A stretch of 64,000 nt of DNA from Alkaliphilus peptidifermentans DSM 18978 (GTDB lineage: Bacteria; Bacillota; Clostridia; Peptostreptococcales; Natronincolaceae). The notes under the pieces were generated by a model. The model was given only the letters and a program-made list of their open reading frames with translations, did not search any database and was not told the DNA's origin. The DNA lies in the NCBI RefSeq assembly GCF_900101495.1, contig NZ_FMUS01000024.1, forward strand, positions 1 to 64,000, written 5' to 3'. The translations under genes and the position numbers were made by a program. The first letter of the stretch is position 1, and each line of letters begins with the position of its first letter. Shown here piece by piece: positions 18,138-26,976 of this stretch.

Positions 18138-19250
18138 ATGAAATACTTTAATGTACCGGCAGATTTTAAAAATAGCACTATTGATCAGTATCATAGGCTG
18201 AATAATACATATGATGATTCCAGAGTATCAGAAATATATGGGCAAATTACTGTTGGAAATCTTTATGGTTCAGGAAGACCCTGTGATATGATTCCTAAGA
18301 TTGACATGAATACTCTAGAAAAGCATATTGCTTATGGGAGACAAAAAAATATTGATTTTAGTTATACACTTAACGCTACTTGTCTTGGGAACAAAGAATT
18401 TACTGAAGCAGGTATGGCGGAAATAGCAGGTTTTTTAGATCAACTATATGAAATAGGTGTTGAATCCTTAACAATTGCTATTCCACCATTAATAGAGTTT
18501 GTTAAACAATCCAAGTATAAATTTACAATAAAGGCATCTACTTTATGTGATATTTTGAATGCAAATAAAGCAATTGGCTACAAAAATCTTGGAGCCGACA
18601 GAATTGTTGTACATGAGTCAATAAACAGAGATTTTTCCACATTAAAGAGTATAAGAGAGGCCTTCGGAAGTAATGTAGAAATGATTGTTAATGTTATATG
18701 TCATAAAAATTGCATATATCGACCATTCCATCAAAATCAAGGCTCCCATGACTTGGATATTGATGCTACCAGCACAAGATATTATCCCCACAGATGTATG
18801 ATGAAGAGGATAGAGGGGATAGATAACTATTTAAAAATGAACTGGATTAGACCTGAAGATATTAAATATTACACCAGTATAGGCATAAACTACTTTAAAA
18901 TTCAAGGCAGACACACAGTAGAAAATGGTAACCCAGCTAAAACAGTAGAGTGCTATATGAAGGAAAGCTTTGATGGAAACCTGTTGGATTTACTGGACAA
19001 CTTTTCTACAACTACTGCATTTAAAATATACATTGATAATAAAAAATTGGATGGATACATTAATGCATTCCAACAAAGGCCTAATTTTTGTAAAAATCAT
19101 TGTTTACAATGTGGCTATTGTCTGCAATATGCAAAGAAAAGTATTGATATAGTCAAGGCTGAAGAGATATTCCAGGGAGCAAGAGAATTTTATAATCAGT
19201 TTGATCAGTATAACAAAATGATAGAAAATAATAACAGTACAAGAAAGTAG
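18138..19250 (+). CDS. Peptidase U32 family protein (iron-sulfur type)
   Basis: A 370-residue protein of the U32 family: a TIM-barrel-like core with YTLNATCLGNKEF, IKASTLCDILN and GADRIVVHESINRD, and a cysteine set at 188, 192 and 220 (VICHKNCIY, YPHRCMM) plus a C-terminal cluster NFCKNHCLQCGYC. In UbiU, UbiV and TrhP/RlhA these cysteines hold a 4Fe-4S cluster and the proteins hydroxylate rings or RNA without oxygen. The Cys pattern makes that role more likely here than proteolysis. In the cluster it could do an oxygen-independent hydroxylation of the product. This last step is inference. Confidence 0.8.
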   Translation: MKYFNVPADFKNSTIDQYHRLNNTYDDSRVSEIYGQITVGNLYGSGRPCDMIPKIDMNTLEKHIAYGRQKNIDFSYTLNATCLGNKEFTEAGMAEIAGFLDQLYEIGVESLTIAIPPLIEFVKQSKYKFTIKASTLCDILNANKAIGYKNLGADRIVVHESINRDFSTLKSIREAFGSNVEMIVNVICHKNCIYRPFHQNQGSHDLDIDATSTRYYPHRCMMKRIEGIDNYLKMNWIRPEDIKYYTSIGINYFKIQGRHTVENGNPAKTVECYMKESFDGNLLDLLDNFSTTTAFKIYIDNKKLDGYINAFQQRPNFCKNHCLQCGYCLQYAKKSIDIVKAEEIFQGAREFYNQFDQYNKMIENNNSTRK

Positions 19251-19328
19251 ATATAAAAAATTATTAGTTTAAGTTTAAAAGATAGACATTAATTAAAAGA
19301 AATTTAATTTTTCTGATGAGGGTGAAGT

Positions 19329-20273
19329 ATGATGAAAAAAGCAGATATTTATTTAAATGATAAGGAAGAGTACAGTGAAGCTAAAATAAAGTCAACGGTG
19401 GTAAATCAATTGTGTCAAGAAGCAGGTACTTCTGAAGCAGAAGGTGATACAAAAGGAAAAATTCTAAAGCTTTGGAAGGATGTATTAAGTAATGACAAAA
19501 TAGGAGTAGATGACAGCTTTTTTAAATTAGGGGGAAATTCTATACTATTGATGCAGTTTCATGCCCGTTTGGATAAGTATTTTCCTGGTGTAGTTACTAT
19601 ACCAGACTTGTTTGCATATTCAACTGTTGGCAAACTGTCTGATTTTATAGATAGTAAATCCCCAGGCCAGCCCCCAGCTTTATCTTTAAAAAATATTAAT
19701 TTACCTGCAGAGTACCTTCAAAGTGGCTTCGATAATTGTGGATTTTTACATTTTAACTTTCAAATTAGGGGAGATTTGTTTAATAGACTTAGTATAATTG
19801 CAGAAAAAGAAAATGCTTCATTGAAAGATATTTTGATTACAGTTTTCCTTTATTTATTTTCAAATATTGGAGTAGTAAGGGAGATAGAAATGCTGGCGGC
19901 TTTAGATAACCCAGATTATATTACGAAGTTAAATGCTGACTTTACTAATTCTGATGACTTTTCACAAGTTATTGGACAGGTCAGGGCACAGGTGGAAAAA
20001 AGTTGGCAGCATCCTTCCTATATGCTGTCGGATATAGAAAGGATGGAGGTATATAGAGGAAAAGACTCTGTAATACCTCTTATTTTATTAAAGGAGTTAA
20101 ATATAAATAAGACAAAATTACTTGATAGCTTTGATATTATATTTGAAATTGAAATTGAAACCAATAGGATATGTCTTATGTTTAGCTTTAATGCAGATAG
20201 ATTAGATGAGGTAAGGATGGAAGAGTTGACGGAAAAATACATCCAGCTGATTGAACATATAGTAAACCAGTAG
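19329..20273 (+). CDS. Carrier protein fused to a half condensation domain
   Basis: A 314-residue protein. Residues 40-110 form a peptidyl carrier domain with FFKLGGNS (Ser71). Residues about 130-314 align with the C-terminal lobe of a condensation domain (SIIAEKENASLKDILITVFLY, then a closing FSFNADRLD segment); the N-terminal lobe with HHxxxDG is absent. It is therefore unlikely to catalyse condensation by itself and may dock with the free condensation protein at 16728, or be a decayed module. The start is ATG 19329 or 19332 after GAGGGTGA. Confidence 0.8.
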   Translation: MMKKADIYLNDKEEYSEAKIKSTVVNQLCQEAGTSEAEGDTKGKILKLWKDVLSNDKIGVDDSFFKLGGNSILLMQFHARLDKYFPGVVTIPDLFAYSTVGKLSDFIDSKSPGQPPALSLKNINLPAEYLQSGFDNCGFLHFNFQIRGDLFNRLSIIAEKENASLKDILITVFLYLFSNIGVVREIEMLAALDNPDYITKLNADFTNSDDFSQVIGQVRAQVEKSWQHPSYMLSDIERMEVYRGKDSVIPLILLKELNINKTKLLDSFDIIFEIEIETNRICLMFSFNADRLDEVRMEELTEKYIQLIEHIVNQ

Positions 20274-20330
20274 AGCTCCGTCAGTGGATGAAGGCTATAT
20301 AGAAGGTAGAGGAAGGGGGGAAGTGGTATT

Positions 20331-23300
20331 ATGGAAGGGAAAAATATATCTATGGAAATGGTCTCTTCAAAGGATATTGCAATTGTTGGAATGGCAGGTA
20401 GGTTTCCATTGGCTGATGGCATAGAGGAATTTTGGAGTAATATAAAAAACAAGGTTGATGGTGTAAGGAAGATACCTAATGGAAGAAGAAGGGACATAGA
20501 GGATTATTTGAGCTTTAAAGGCATTGATCCAGAAGGCGTAGCCTTTTGTAACGCTGGATATTTAGAAAAAATCGATGAATTCGATTATGAGTTTTTTGAT
20601 ATTTCCCCTAGAGAAGCAGGCTTGATGGATCCAAATCAAAGACTGTTCCTGGAAACAGCATGGGCAGCCATTGAGGATGCAGGGTATCCCGAGAACAAAA
20701 TTAGAGGCTCCAATGTGGGGGTTTATGTAGGGTTTGTGGGGGAGAGTCAATATATAAATCTTATAGAAGATTGTCAGCCTTCATTTTTATCAATTTCAGT
20801 GACCGGTAATTGTACTCCAATCGTTGCCAGCAGAATATCCTATATTCTCGACTTGAAGGGACCTAATATGGTAATTAACACATCCTGTTCATCTTCTCTA
20901 GTGGCTATACATCTGGCCTGTAAAAGTATTCTTGCTGGAGAGTGTGAAGCTGCCATTGCAGGTGGTGTTCAGACCCATACTATACCCATAAGAAAAGTTA
21001 CTATTGGAATAGAATCCTCAGACGGTCGATCAAAATCCTTTGATGACAACTCCAATGGGACAGGCCTAGGTGAAGGAGTTGGAGCAATTTTTTTAAAGCC
21101 ATTAAATAAAGCATTAAGGGATAGGGATAATATTTATGCAGTTATTAAAGGGAGTGCTGCCAATCAGGATGGTAGTTCCATAGGGATATCTGCACCTAAT
21201 CCAGTTGCTCAAGAGGAAGTAATTATAAAAGCATGGAGAGATGCAGATATAAATCCAGAAACAGTAACCTATATTGAAACCCATGGAACTGGTACAAAGC
21301 TGGGGGACCCAGTGGAAATCAATGGAATCACCAGGGCCTTTGCCAATTTCACAGATAGAAAACAGTTTTGTGCCATAGGAGCAGTAAAATCCAATATAGG
21401 GCATCTGGATAGTGCAGCAGGAATTGCTGGATTTATTAAGGCAGTTCTTGCACTTAAAAATAAAAAGTTGCCGCCATCTATCCATTTTGAAAACCCCAAC
21501 AGAAATATTAACTTCTGTAATTCTCCTATCTACTATAATGATAGATTAAGAAAATGGGATATACAGCAGCCCCCCAGGAGATGTGGAGTAAGCTCCTTTG
21601 GAATAAGTGGAACGAATTGCCATATTATTTTAGAAGAAGCTCCAAGGGAAAAAGCTGCAAAAGTAAAACAGTCTACAGAAATGAAATATATGGTGCTTAC
21701 CATTTCTGCAAGAAGCAAAAAATCTTTAAAGAAGCTGGTTAAGGAATATATAACCTTTCTTAAAATACAAGAAGAATCCAGCCTAAGGAATATATGCTAT
21801 ACATCAAATATAGTAAAGGGACAGTACAGCCATAGACTGGCTGTTGTTGCTGATGATATTGACAGTATGGTAAAAAAACTGGAAATTGTCAATGCAAAAG
21901 GGATAGATAGCTATAAGACCAATGGTGTTTACTATGGATGTGTCGATAATGCTGAAAAATTAATTGAAGCTTTAGATGCTGATATAAAGGATTATTCAAA
22001 AAGATCAATGGTGGCAGAAAATATATTGGAGAATATCATCCTTCATTACTGCAGGGGGTATGATGTAGATTGGGAAGCATTATACGATAACAATAGGAAA
22101 AAGGTCAGCTTACCTCAGTATACCTTTGAGAGAAAGAGATGTTGGATTGAAGTGCCTCAGCATACAAAATATAAAGCTGATAATTGTAATATAAATAATA
22201 GTGATAGGGTAAAAAACGACATCGATATTATCATCAAGAAAGAAAAGACACTTGAAGCTTCAGAAATAGAGAGTAAAATAGGGAAAATTTTAACTGAAGT
22301 TCTTGGCCATAAAGATATAGATAATTTGGATAATTTCTTTACTATGGGGGGTGACTCCATCTATGCTCTAGCTGTAGTAAATCTAGCAAGCAAAGAGTTT
22401 GAAATTGATATAACAATAAGGGAGTTTATGGAAAAACCTACTATAAGAGATTTTGCACAGAAGGTTGTAGAAAAGCTCCAGTCAAAAACCAGTGGCAAAA
22501 AATTAATGGAGAAAATAGAAAGAGCAGATGAGAAGGAATATTATCCTGTATCATCGGCACAGAAAAGAATGTATGTTTTAAAGGAGCTAAAGGATCAGAA
22601 CACAGGCTACAATATAACATCTGCCATGAAGATTAAGGGTAATCTGGATATACAGCGGCTGGAGGAAGCATTAAAGAAGCTGATACAGAGGCATGAATCA
22701 CTAAGGACATCATTTCAAATTATTGAAGGAGAAATTGTCCAGAAAATAAATCCTGAGGTAAATTTCTCCTTGAAATATATAGAAGGCAATGAGAATTTAG
22801 ACATAGATACAGCAGTAAAAAATCTTATAGAACCCTTTAATCTCAATAAAGCTCCTCTTTTTAAAGTTAACATTGTAAAAATGCCTAATAATTCATATAT
22901 ACTGGTTACTGATATGCACCATATAATATCCGACGGAACATCAGCAAATATACTGATCAGAGACTTAATATACTTATATGACAATAGACAGTTAAAGAAG
23001 AATCCACTTCAATATAGGGATTTTTCCCAATGGCAAAACCGCCTTATGGAAACCGATTATATAAAATCTCAGGAGGACTATTGGTTAAATAAATTTATTA
23101 ATAAAACTTCAGTCCAGGATATTCCTACAGATTTTCCCAGACACGAAAATTTAAGCTTTAAGGGAGAAACTCTATACTATGAAATTGATAAAGCTTTAAA
23201 CAATAGCCTCTTAAAGCTAACTATGGAAACAGAAACTACTATGTTTATGGTATTGTTTGCAGCCTATAATGTATTGCTTTATAGATATACCGGAAATACT

Positions 23301-23867
23301 GACATTATTGTTGGTATTGCAGTATCAGGCAGAAGCCATGCAGATTTGGATGACACAGTGGGAATGTTTGTAAATACCCTTCCATTAATAAATCACATTA
23401 AAGGTGAAGATACTTTTATAGGCTTTCTGGCAGATGTAAAGAAAAATACATTAGAAGCCTATTCCAATCAGGAATTTCCCTTTGATATGCTGGTGGAAAA
23501 GCTTAATTTGAAAGGGAATAGTGATAAAAATCCTTTATTTAACACAATGTTTATAATGCAGAATACCAAAAAAGCTAATGTGAAATTAGAAGACATTGAA
23601 ATCTATCCCTATAAGGTTAAGGAAGAGGTATGTAAATTCGATATAATGATGAATTGCTTTGAAGAGGAGAGTAGAATTAATTTTGGTATTAACTACTGTG
23701 TAGAATTATTTAAACATGAGACAATTAAAAAATTTTGGGCTGATTATATCACAATATTGAGGAATGTTACTAAAAATCCATCCACTAAAGTCAGTAATAT
23801 ATGTCTAGACAAGGATATATTAATTCCCAAGTACAATGCAGTTGATGTAGAGTTTAAATTGTCTTAG
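20331..23867 (+). CDS. Hybrid PKS-NRPS protein: KS - ACP - condensation (no AT)
   Basis: A 1178-residue multidomain protein. Ketosynthase, residues about 14-440, has the complete catalytic set: NTSCSSS (Cys186), ETHGTGT (His318) and KSNIGHLDSAAG (His358). Residues 440-610 hold a linker that ends in LPQYTFERKRCWI, the motif that normally follows an acyltransferase, but no AT domain lies between. A carrier domain follows (FFTMGGDSIYAL, Ser676), then a condensation domain from about 735 with MHHIISDG (His863, His864, Asp868). The extender must be loaded in trans. The KS would elongate a chain that the condensation domain then joins to an aminoacyl carrier. No adenylation domain is in this protein or near it. 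Confidence 0.93.
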   Translation: MEGKNISMEMVSSKDIAIVGMAGRFPLADGIEEFWSNIKNKVDGVRKIPNGRRRDIEDYLSFKGIDPEGVAFCNAGYLEKIDEFDYEFFDISPREAGLMDPNQRLFLETAWAAIEDAGYPENKIRGSNVGVYVGFVGESQYINLIEDCQPSFLSISVTGNCTPIVASRISYILDLKGPNMVINTSCSSSLVAIHLACKSILAGECEAAIAGGVQTHTIPIRKVTIGIESSDGRSKSFDDNSNGTGLGEGVGAIFLKPLNKALRDRDNIYAVIKGSAANQDGSSIGISAPNPVAQEEVIIKAWRDADINPETVTYIETHGTGTKLGDPVEINGITRAFANFTDRKQFCAIGAVKSNIGHLDSAAGIAGFIKAVLALKNKKLPPSIHFENPNRNINFCNSPIYYNDRLRKWDIQQPPRRCGVSSFGISGTNCHIILEEAPREKAAKVKQSTEMKYMVLTISARSKKSLKKLVKEYITFLKIQEESSLRNICYTSNIVKGQYSHRLAVVADDIDSMVKKLEIVNAKGIDSYKTNGVYYGCVDNAEKLIEALDADIKDYSKRSMVAENILENIILHYCRGYDVDWEALYDNNRKKVSLPQYTFERKRCWIEVPQHTKYKADNCNINNSDRVKNDIDIIIKKEKTLEASEIESKIGKILTEVLGHKDIDNLDNFFTMGGDSIYALAVVNLASKEFEIDITIREFMEKPTIRDFAQKVVEKLQSKTSGKKLMEKIERADEKEYYPVSSAQKRMYVLKELKDQNTGYNITSAMKIKGNLDIQRLEEALKKLIQRHESLRTSFQIIEGEIVQKINPEVNFSLKYIEGNENLDIDTAVKNLIEPFNLNKAPLFKVNIVKMPNNSYILVTDMHHIISDGTSANILIRDLIYLYDNRQLKKNPLQYRDFSQWQNRLMETDYIKSQEDYWLNKFINKTSVQDIPTDFPRHENLSFKGETLYYEIDKALNNSLLKLTMETETTMFMVLFAAYNVLLYRYTGNTDIIVGIAVSGRSHADLDDTVGMFVNTLPLINHIKGEDTFIGFLADVKKNTLEAYSNQEFPFDMLVEKLNLKGNSDKNPLFNTMFIMQNTKKANVKLEDIEIYPYKVKEEVCKFDIMMNCFEEESRINFGINYCVELFKHETIKKFWADYITILRNVTKNPSTKVSNICLDKDILIPKYNAVDVEFKLS

Positions 23868-23916
23868 TACTCCATATAAATACTTCTATTATAATCTAAA
23901 AGAAGGGATATAAAAC

Positions 23917-24570
23917 ATGAAAAAAATAGGCATTGTTTGTGCTTTAGTTGATGAGGCTAAAAATATTATTGAGAGTATTTCATCAGTAAAGGAAGAGAAG
24001 TATCTATTTGCACATTTTTTTTCGGGTGCTGTTAATGATATTGATATAACTGTATTATGCTGTGGTATTGGAGGAATATATTCAGATATTGCTACCCGCA
24101 TTTTAATTACTAAATATAAAATAGACCACGTGATTATATTAGGATCAGCAGGAGCTATTTCACCACAGGTTAAAATAGGTGATGCAGTTATAGCCAAAGA
24201 TATTATTTTGTACAACACTGAGCAATCTTTTTCCAGTTGTACTTCTTTATTAGAAAAAGCTAAAGCTGTATGTTCCTCAACAGTGTCAGCAGATAGCTTT
24301 GTTATAGGAAGAATCGCAACAGTGGATTCATTTGTTAATACCAGCTGCATAAAAGAGGATATTTACGAAAGTTGTCAGGCAGATTGCACCGAAATGGAAA
24401 GTGCCTATATTGCTAAGGTATGTACTGATTATCATATTCCATTTATTGCAATACGTATAATATCTGATTTGGCAGATGACAATGCAGCAGCTTCCTTTAA
24501 AGCTACTATCGACAGTATAGCAGTAAATCTAAAGGAAATAACCTTAAGATTTTTAAGCCAGTACACTTAA
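23917..24570 (+). CDS. 5'-methylthioadenosine/S-adenosylhomocysteine nucleosidase
   Basis: A 217-residue nucleosidase of the MTAN/Pfs family. Glu13 (VDEA) matches the catalytic base near the N-terminus, ILGSAGAI is the phosphorylase-fold motif, CTEMESAY carries Met160 and Glu161 for ribose binding, and ISDLADD carries Asp184 for adenine protonation. It cleaves SAH, MTA and 5'-deoxyadenosine. It sits among radical SAM and methyltransferase genes, which release SAH and 5'-deoxyadenosine, so it probably clears these inhibitors. It could also be the cell's ordinary copy, but that is usually placed elsewhere. Confidence 0.9.
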   Translation: MKKIGIVCALVDEAKNIIESISSVKEEKYLFAHFFSGAVNDIDITVLCCGIGGIYSDIATRILITKYKIDHVIILGSAGAISPQVKIGDAVIAKDIILYNTEQSFSSCTSLLEKAKAVCSSTVSADSFVIGRIATVDSFVNTSCIKEDIYESCQADCTEMESAYIAKVCTDYHIPFIAIRIISDLADDNAAASFKATIDSIAVNLKEITLRFLSQYT

Positions 24571-24598
24571 AAATATATAACATGTCAGGGTGATAATA

Positions 24599-25522
24599 AT
24601 GAAAATAAATTCAGTTAGAAAAATCAGCATCCAGAATGAAAGATTCAATTATCCTTCCGGTATCTGCTTTGATAAGTTAAAGGGAGTCTTTTCTATTGCA
24701 GATATGCACAACCACAGAGTATGCCTGCTGGATATAGAAACCGGGAAGGTTAAAATACTTTCTGGTGAAACATCTAACAACAAGCCATTCCAATTGCCTT
24801 TGGCCTTGACCTTATCAGATTCATACGGTTATGTTGTAGCTGATGCTGGTAACAACGATATTTACTATAAACCTTATGGAGAGAAAACCTGGATTTCCAT
24901 GATGGATAGGTATAGAAAAAATCATTTAATTAATAATTTGATAAACCATGAAAATGATAATCCATTAAATCTTCCAGCAGGAGTTGCAGTGGATTCTGAT
25001 GGGAATGTATATGTTAATGATTTTTTAAATAACAGAATTAGCAAAATTGACTTAAGCTTTAATATTTCCGTGATAACAGGAGGAAGCACTGCTGGAATGA
25101 AGGATGGACCATGCAGCACTGCCAAAATAAATCGACCCTATGGACTATTTTGTTTCGACAGGCAGCTATATTTTGCTGATGAGGGAAATAATGCAATTCG
25201 GTATATAGATCTGGACACTATGAAGGTCTTTACCATCAGAGTAAAGAATTGGGAGCATAAAATACTTAACCCTATAGCACTGACTCTAGACCCTGAAGGT
25301 AACATAATTATATGTGAAAAAAGAAGACTTTTATGTATTAATAGAAAAACCAGAAAACTCCATTTAATTCTTGACAGCAGTGTTTGGAGTGAGTTAAAAA
25401 GAAATTTTAAACTTAATCAAAAAATATGTCACATAGGTTCCGTGACAGCACCGGAAAAGGGTTGTATTTACTGGATGGATACAATTCTTGGATTACTGTA
25501 TGAAGTGAAGGTTTCCTTTTAG
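24599..25522 (+). CDS. NHL repeat protein
   Basis: A 307-residue NHL beta-propeller protein, start at ATG 24599 after CAGGGTG. Repeats include FNYPSGICFDKLKGVFSIAD, LPAGVAVDSDGNVYVNDFLN and FADEGNNAIRYIDLD. It lacks a signal peptide. Third member of the NHL set in the cluster, more divergent than the others. Its stop codon overlaps the ribosome binding site of the next radical SAM gene, so these two are translated together and may act together. Confidence 0.85.
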   Translation: MKINSVRKISIQNERFNYPSGICFDKLKGVFSIADMHNHRVCLLDIETGKVKILSGETSNNKPFQLPLALTLSDSYGYVVADAGNNDIYYKPYGEKTWISMMDRYRKNHLINNLINHENDNPLNLPAGVAVDSDGNVYVNDFLNNRISKIDLSFNISVITGGSTAGMKDGPCSTAKINRPYGLFCFDRQLYFADEGNNAIRYIDLDTMKVFTIRVKNWEHKILNPIALTLDPEGNIIICEKRRLLCINRKTRKLHLILDSSVWSELKRNFKLNQKICHIGSVTAPEKGCIYWMDTILGLLYEVKVSF

Positions 25523-25533
25523 GAGGTGCAACA

Positions 25534-26844
25534 TTGAAAGTAGCTCTTATAGTACCCAGCAATGAAATTGTATCAACAGAAAAATTAGAAATGTATCAGT
25601 GGGAGGAAATGTGGGAGTATAAGGCCCGTAAAAAATTATGGTCAACACCTGACCTGGGTTTACTGACAATTGCAGGTATGCTGCCAAAGGATTTTACTTT
25701 GGAGTATATTGATTTAAACTATGTAAAAAAAGATAAATGGGAATGTGATTGGGCATTCTTTTCTCCTACCACCAGTCAGATTAATCAAGCCTATAAGCTG
25801 GCTAAGGACTTAAGGGCTGTAGGCGTAAAAGTTGCCATGGGGGGTGTCCATGTTTCTGTACTGCCAGGTGAAGCATTAAAGCATGCAGATACTGTTATTA
25901 TAGGAGAGGCAGAAGGTATATTTAATGAATTTATAGATGACATGAGGGCTCAAAGGACCAAAGGGGTTTATATAAGTAAATCATCCCCAGATTTATCAGA
26001 AACACCAATACCTAGATATGATTTGATTAAAAACTATCCCTATAATAGTATCCCCCTACAAACCTCTAGAGGTTGCCCCCATCAATGTAGTTTTTGTATA
26101 TCTTCAAAATTATATGGTAAAAAAATACGAAGAAAGTCAATATCACAGGTAAGTAACGAGTTGGAAAGCATTTTAAAAGTATACAAAAATCCACTAATAT
26201 TCTTTACCGACGACAATATTTTTGTAAATAATAAATATGGCTTAGAGCTGGTAAAGCTTATTGGCAGCTTTGATATAAGATGGTATGCCTTTAGTGATGC
26301 CAGCATTGCTTATAAGGAGGAATTGCTGGAGGAAATATCTAAAGCGGGATGCATGCAGCTGCTTATCGGATTTGAGAGCCTAGAGGAGGAAAGCCTTATT
26401 CAGATGAACCGATCCCAGTGGAAAAGAGATAAATTACAGCAATATGAATATGTTATATCTAAAATACAGAGCTTGGGAGTAGGGGTTGTTGGCAGCTTTG
26501 TTTTAGGTATGGATGATAACACCCATGAGTATTTCCAAAAACTATACAATTTTATAATGAAAACCAACATATATGCAACAAATATTACTGTATTGACACC
26601 CTTTCCCGGAACAGAGATATTTGATAACTTAAACAATCAAAATAGAATATTTACTAATGATTGGTCGAGATATAACGGCTTTGAACTTACCTTTCAACCA
26701 AGGCGGATGAGTATTAAGGACTTTGAGAAGGAATATACCAGACTCAATAAACGTATCAACTCTGTTGAAAGGCGAATTAAAGTTAGTGAATATTTTATAA
26801 ATATTTACAAAGAAAAAAACAGATTTTCCAGTAATAGACCCTAA
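25534..26844 (+). CDS. B12-binding-domain radical SAM protein
   Basis: A 436-residue protein with a cobalamin-binding-like N-terminus (WSTPDLGLLTIAGML, VAMGGVHVSVLP, TVIIGEAEG) and the radical SAM motif QTSRGCPHQCSFC (Cys181, 185, 188). It is shorter than the two paralogs at 11198 and 14435 and belongs to another subgroup. The TTG start at 25534 is set by AGGAGG (25521-25526) inside the stop of the NHL gene. Probably a methyltransferase or other radical enzyme acting late in the pathway. Confidence 0.88.
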   Translation: MKVALIVPSNEIVSTEKLEMYQWEEMWEYKARKKLWSTPDLGLLTIAGMLPKDFTLEYIDLNYVKKDKWECDWAFFSPTTSQINQAYKLAKDLRAVGVKVAMGGVHVSVLPGEALKHADTVIIGEAEGIFNEFIDDMRAQRTKGVYISKSSPDLSETPIPRYDLIKNYPYNSIPLQTSRGCPHQCSFCISSKLYGKKIRRKSISQVSNELESILKVYKNPLIFFTDDNIFVNNKYGLELVKLIGSFDIRWYAFSDASIAYKEELLEEISKAGCMQLLIGFESLEEESLIQMNRSQWKRDKLQQYEYVISKIQSLGVGVVGSFVLGMDDNTHEYFQKLYNFIMKTNIYATNITVLTPFPGTEIFDNLNNQNRIFTNDWSRYNGFELTFQPRRMSIKDFEKEYTRLNKRINSVERRIKVSEYFINIYKEKNRFSSNRP

Positions 26845-26976
26845 TATTATAGCAATGAGTAATTAAAAAGCAATGCCAAAATTGAAGGGTAAAGGTTCAT
26901 CTCTATGAATCAATATCGTTAAAAACAATTATGAGACCTATATACAAAACAGTTAATTATACATAGGAGGAAAATT

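Noticed and set aside
18138-19250. Secreted collagenase-type peptidase
   Set aside because: No signal peptide, and the cysteine arrangement resembles iron-sulfur U32 members that are not peptidases.
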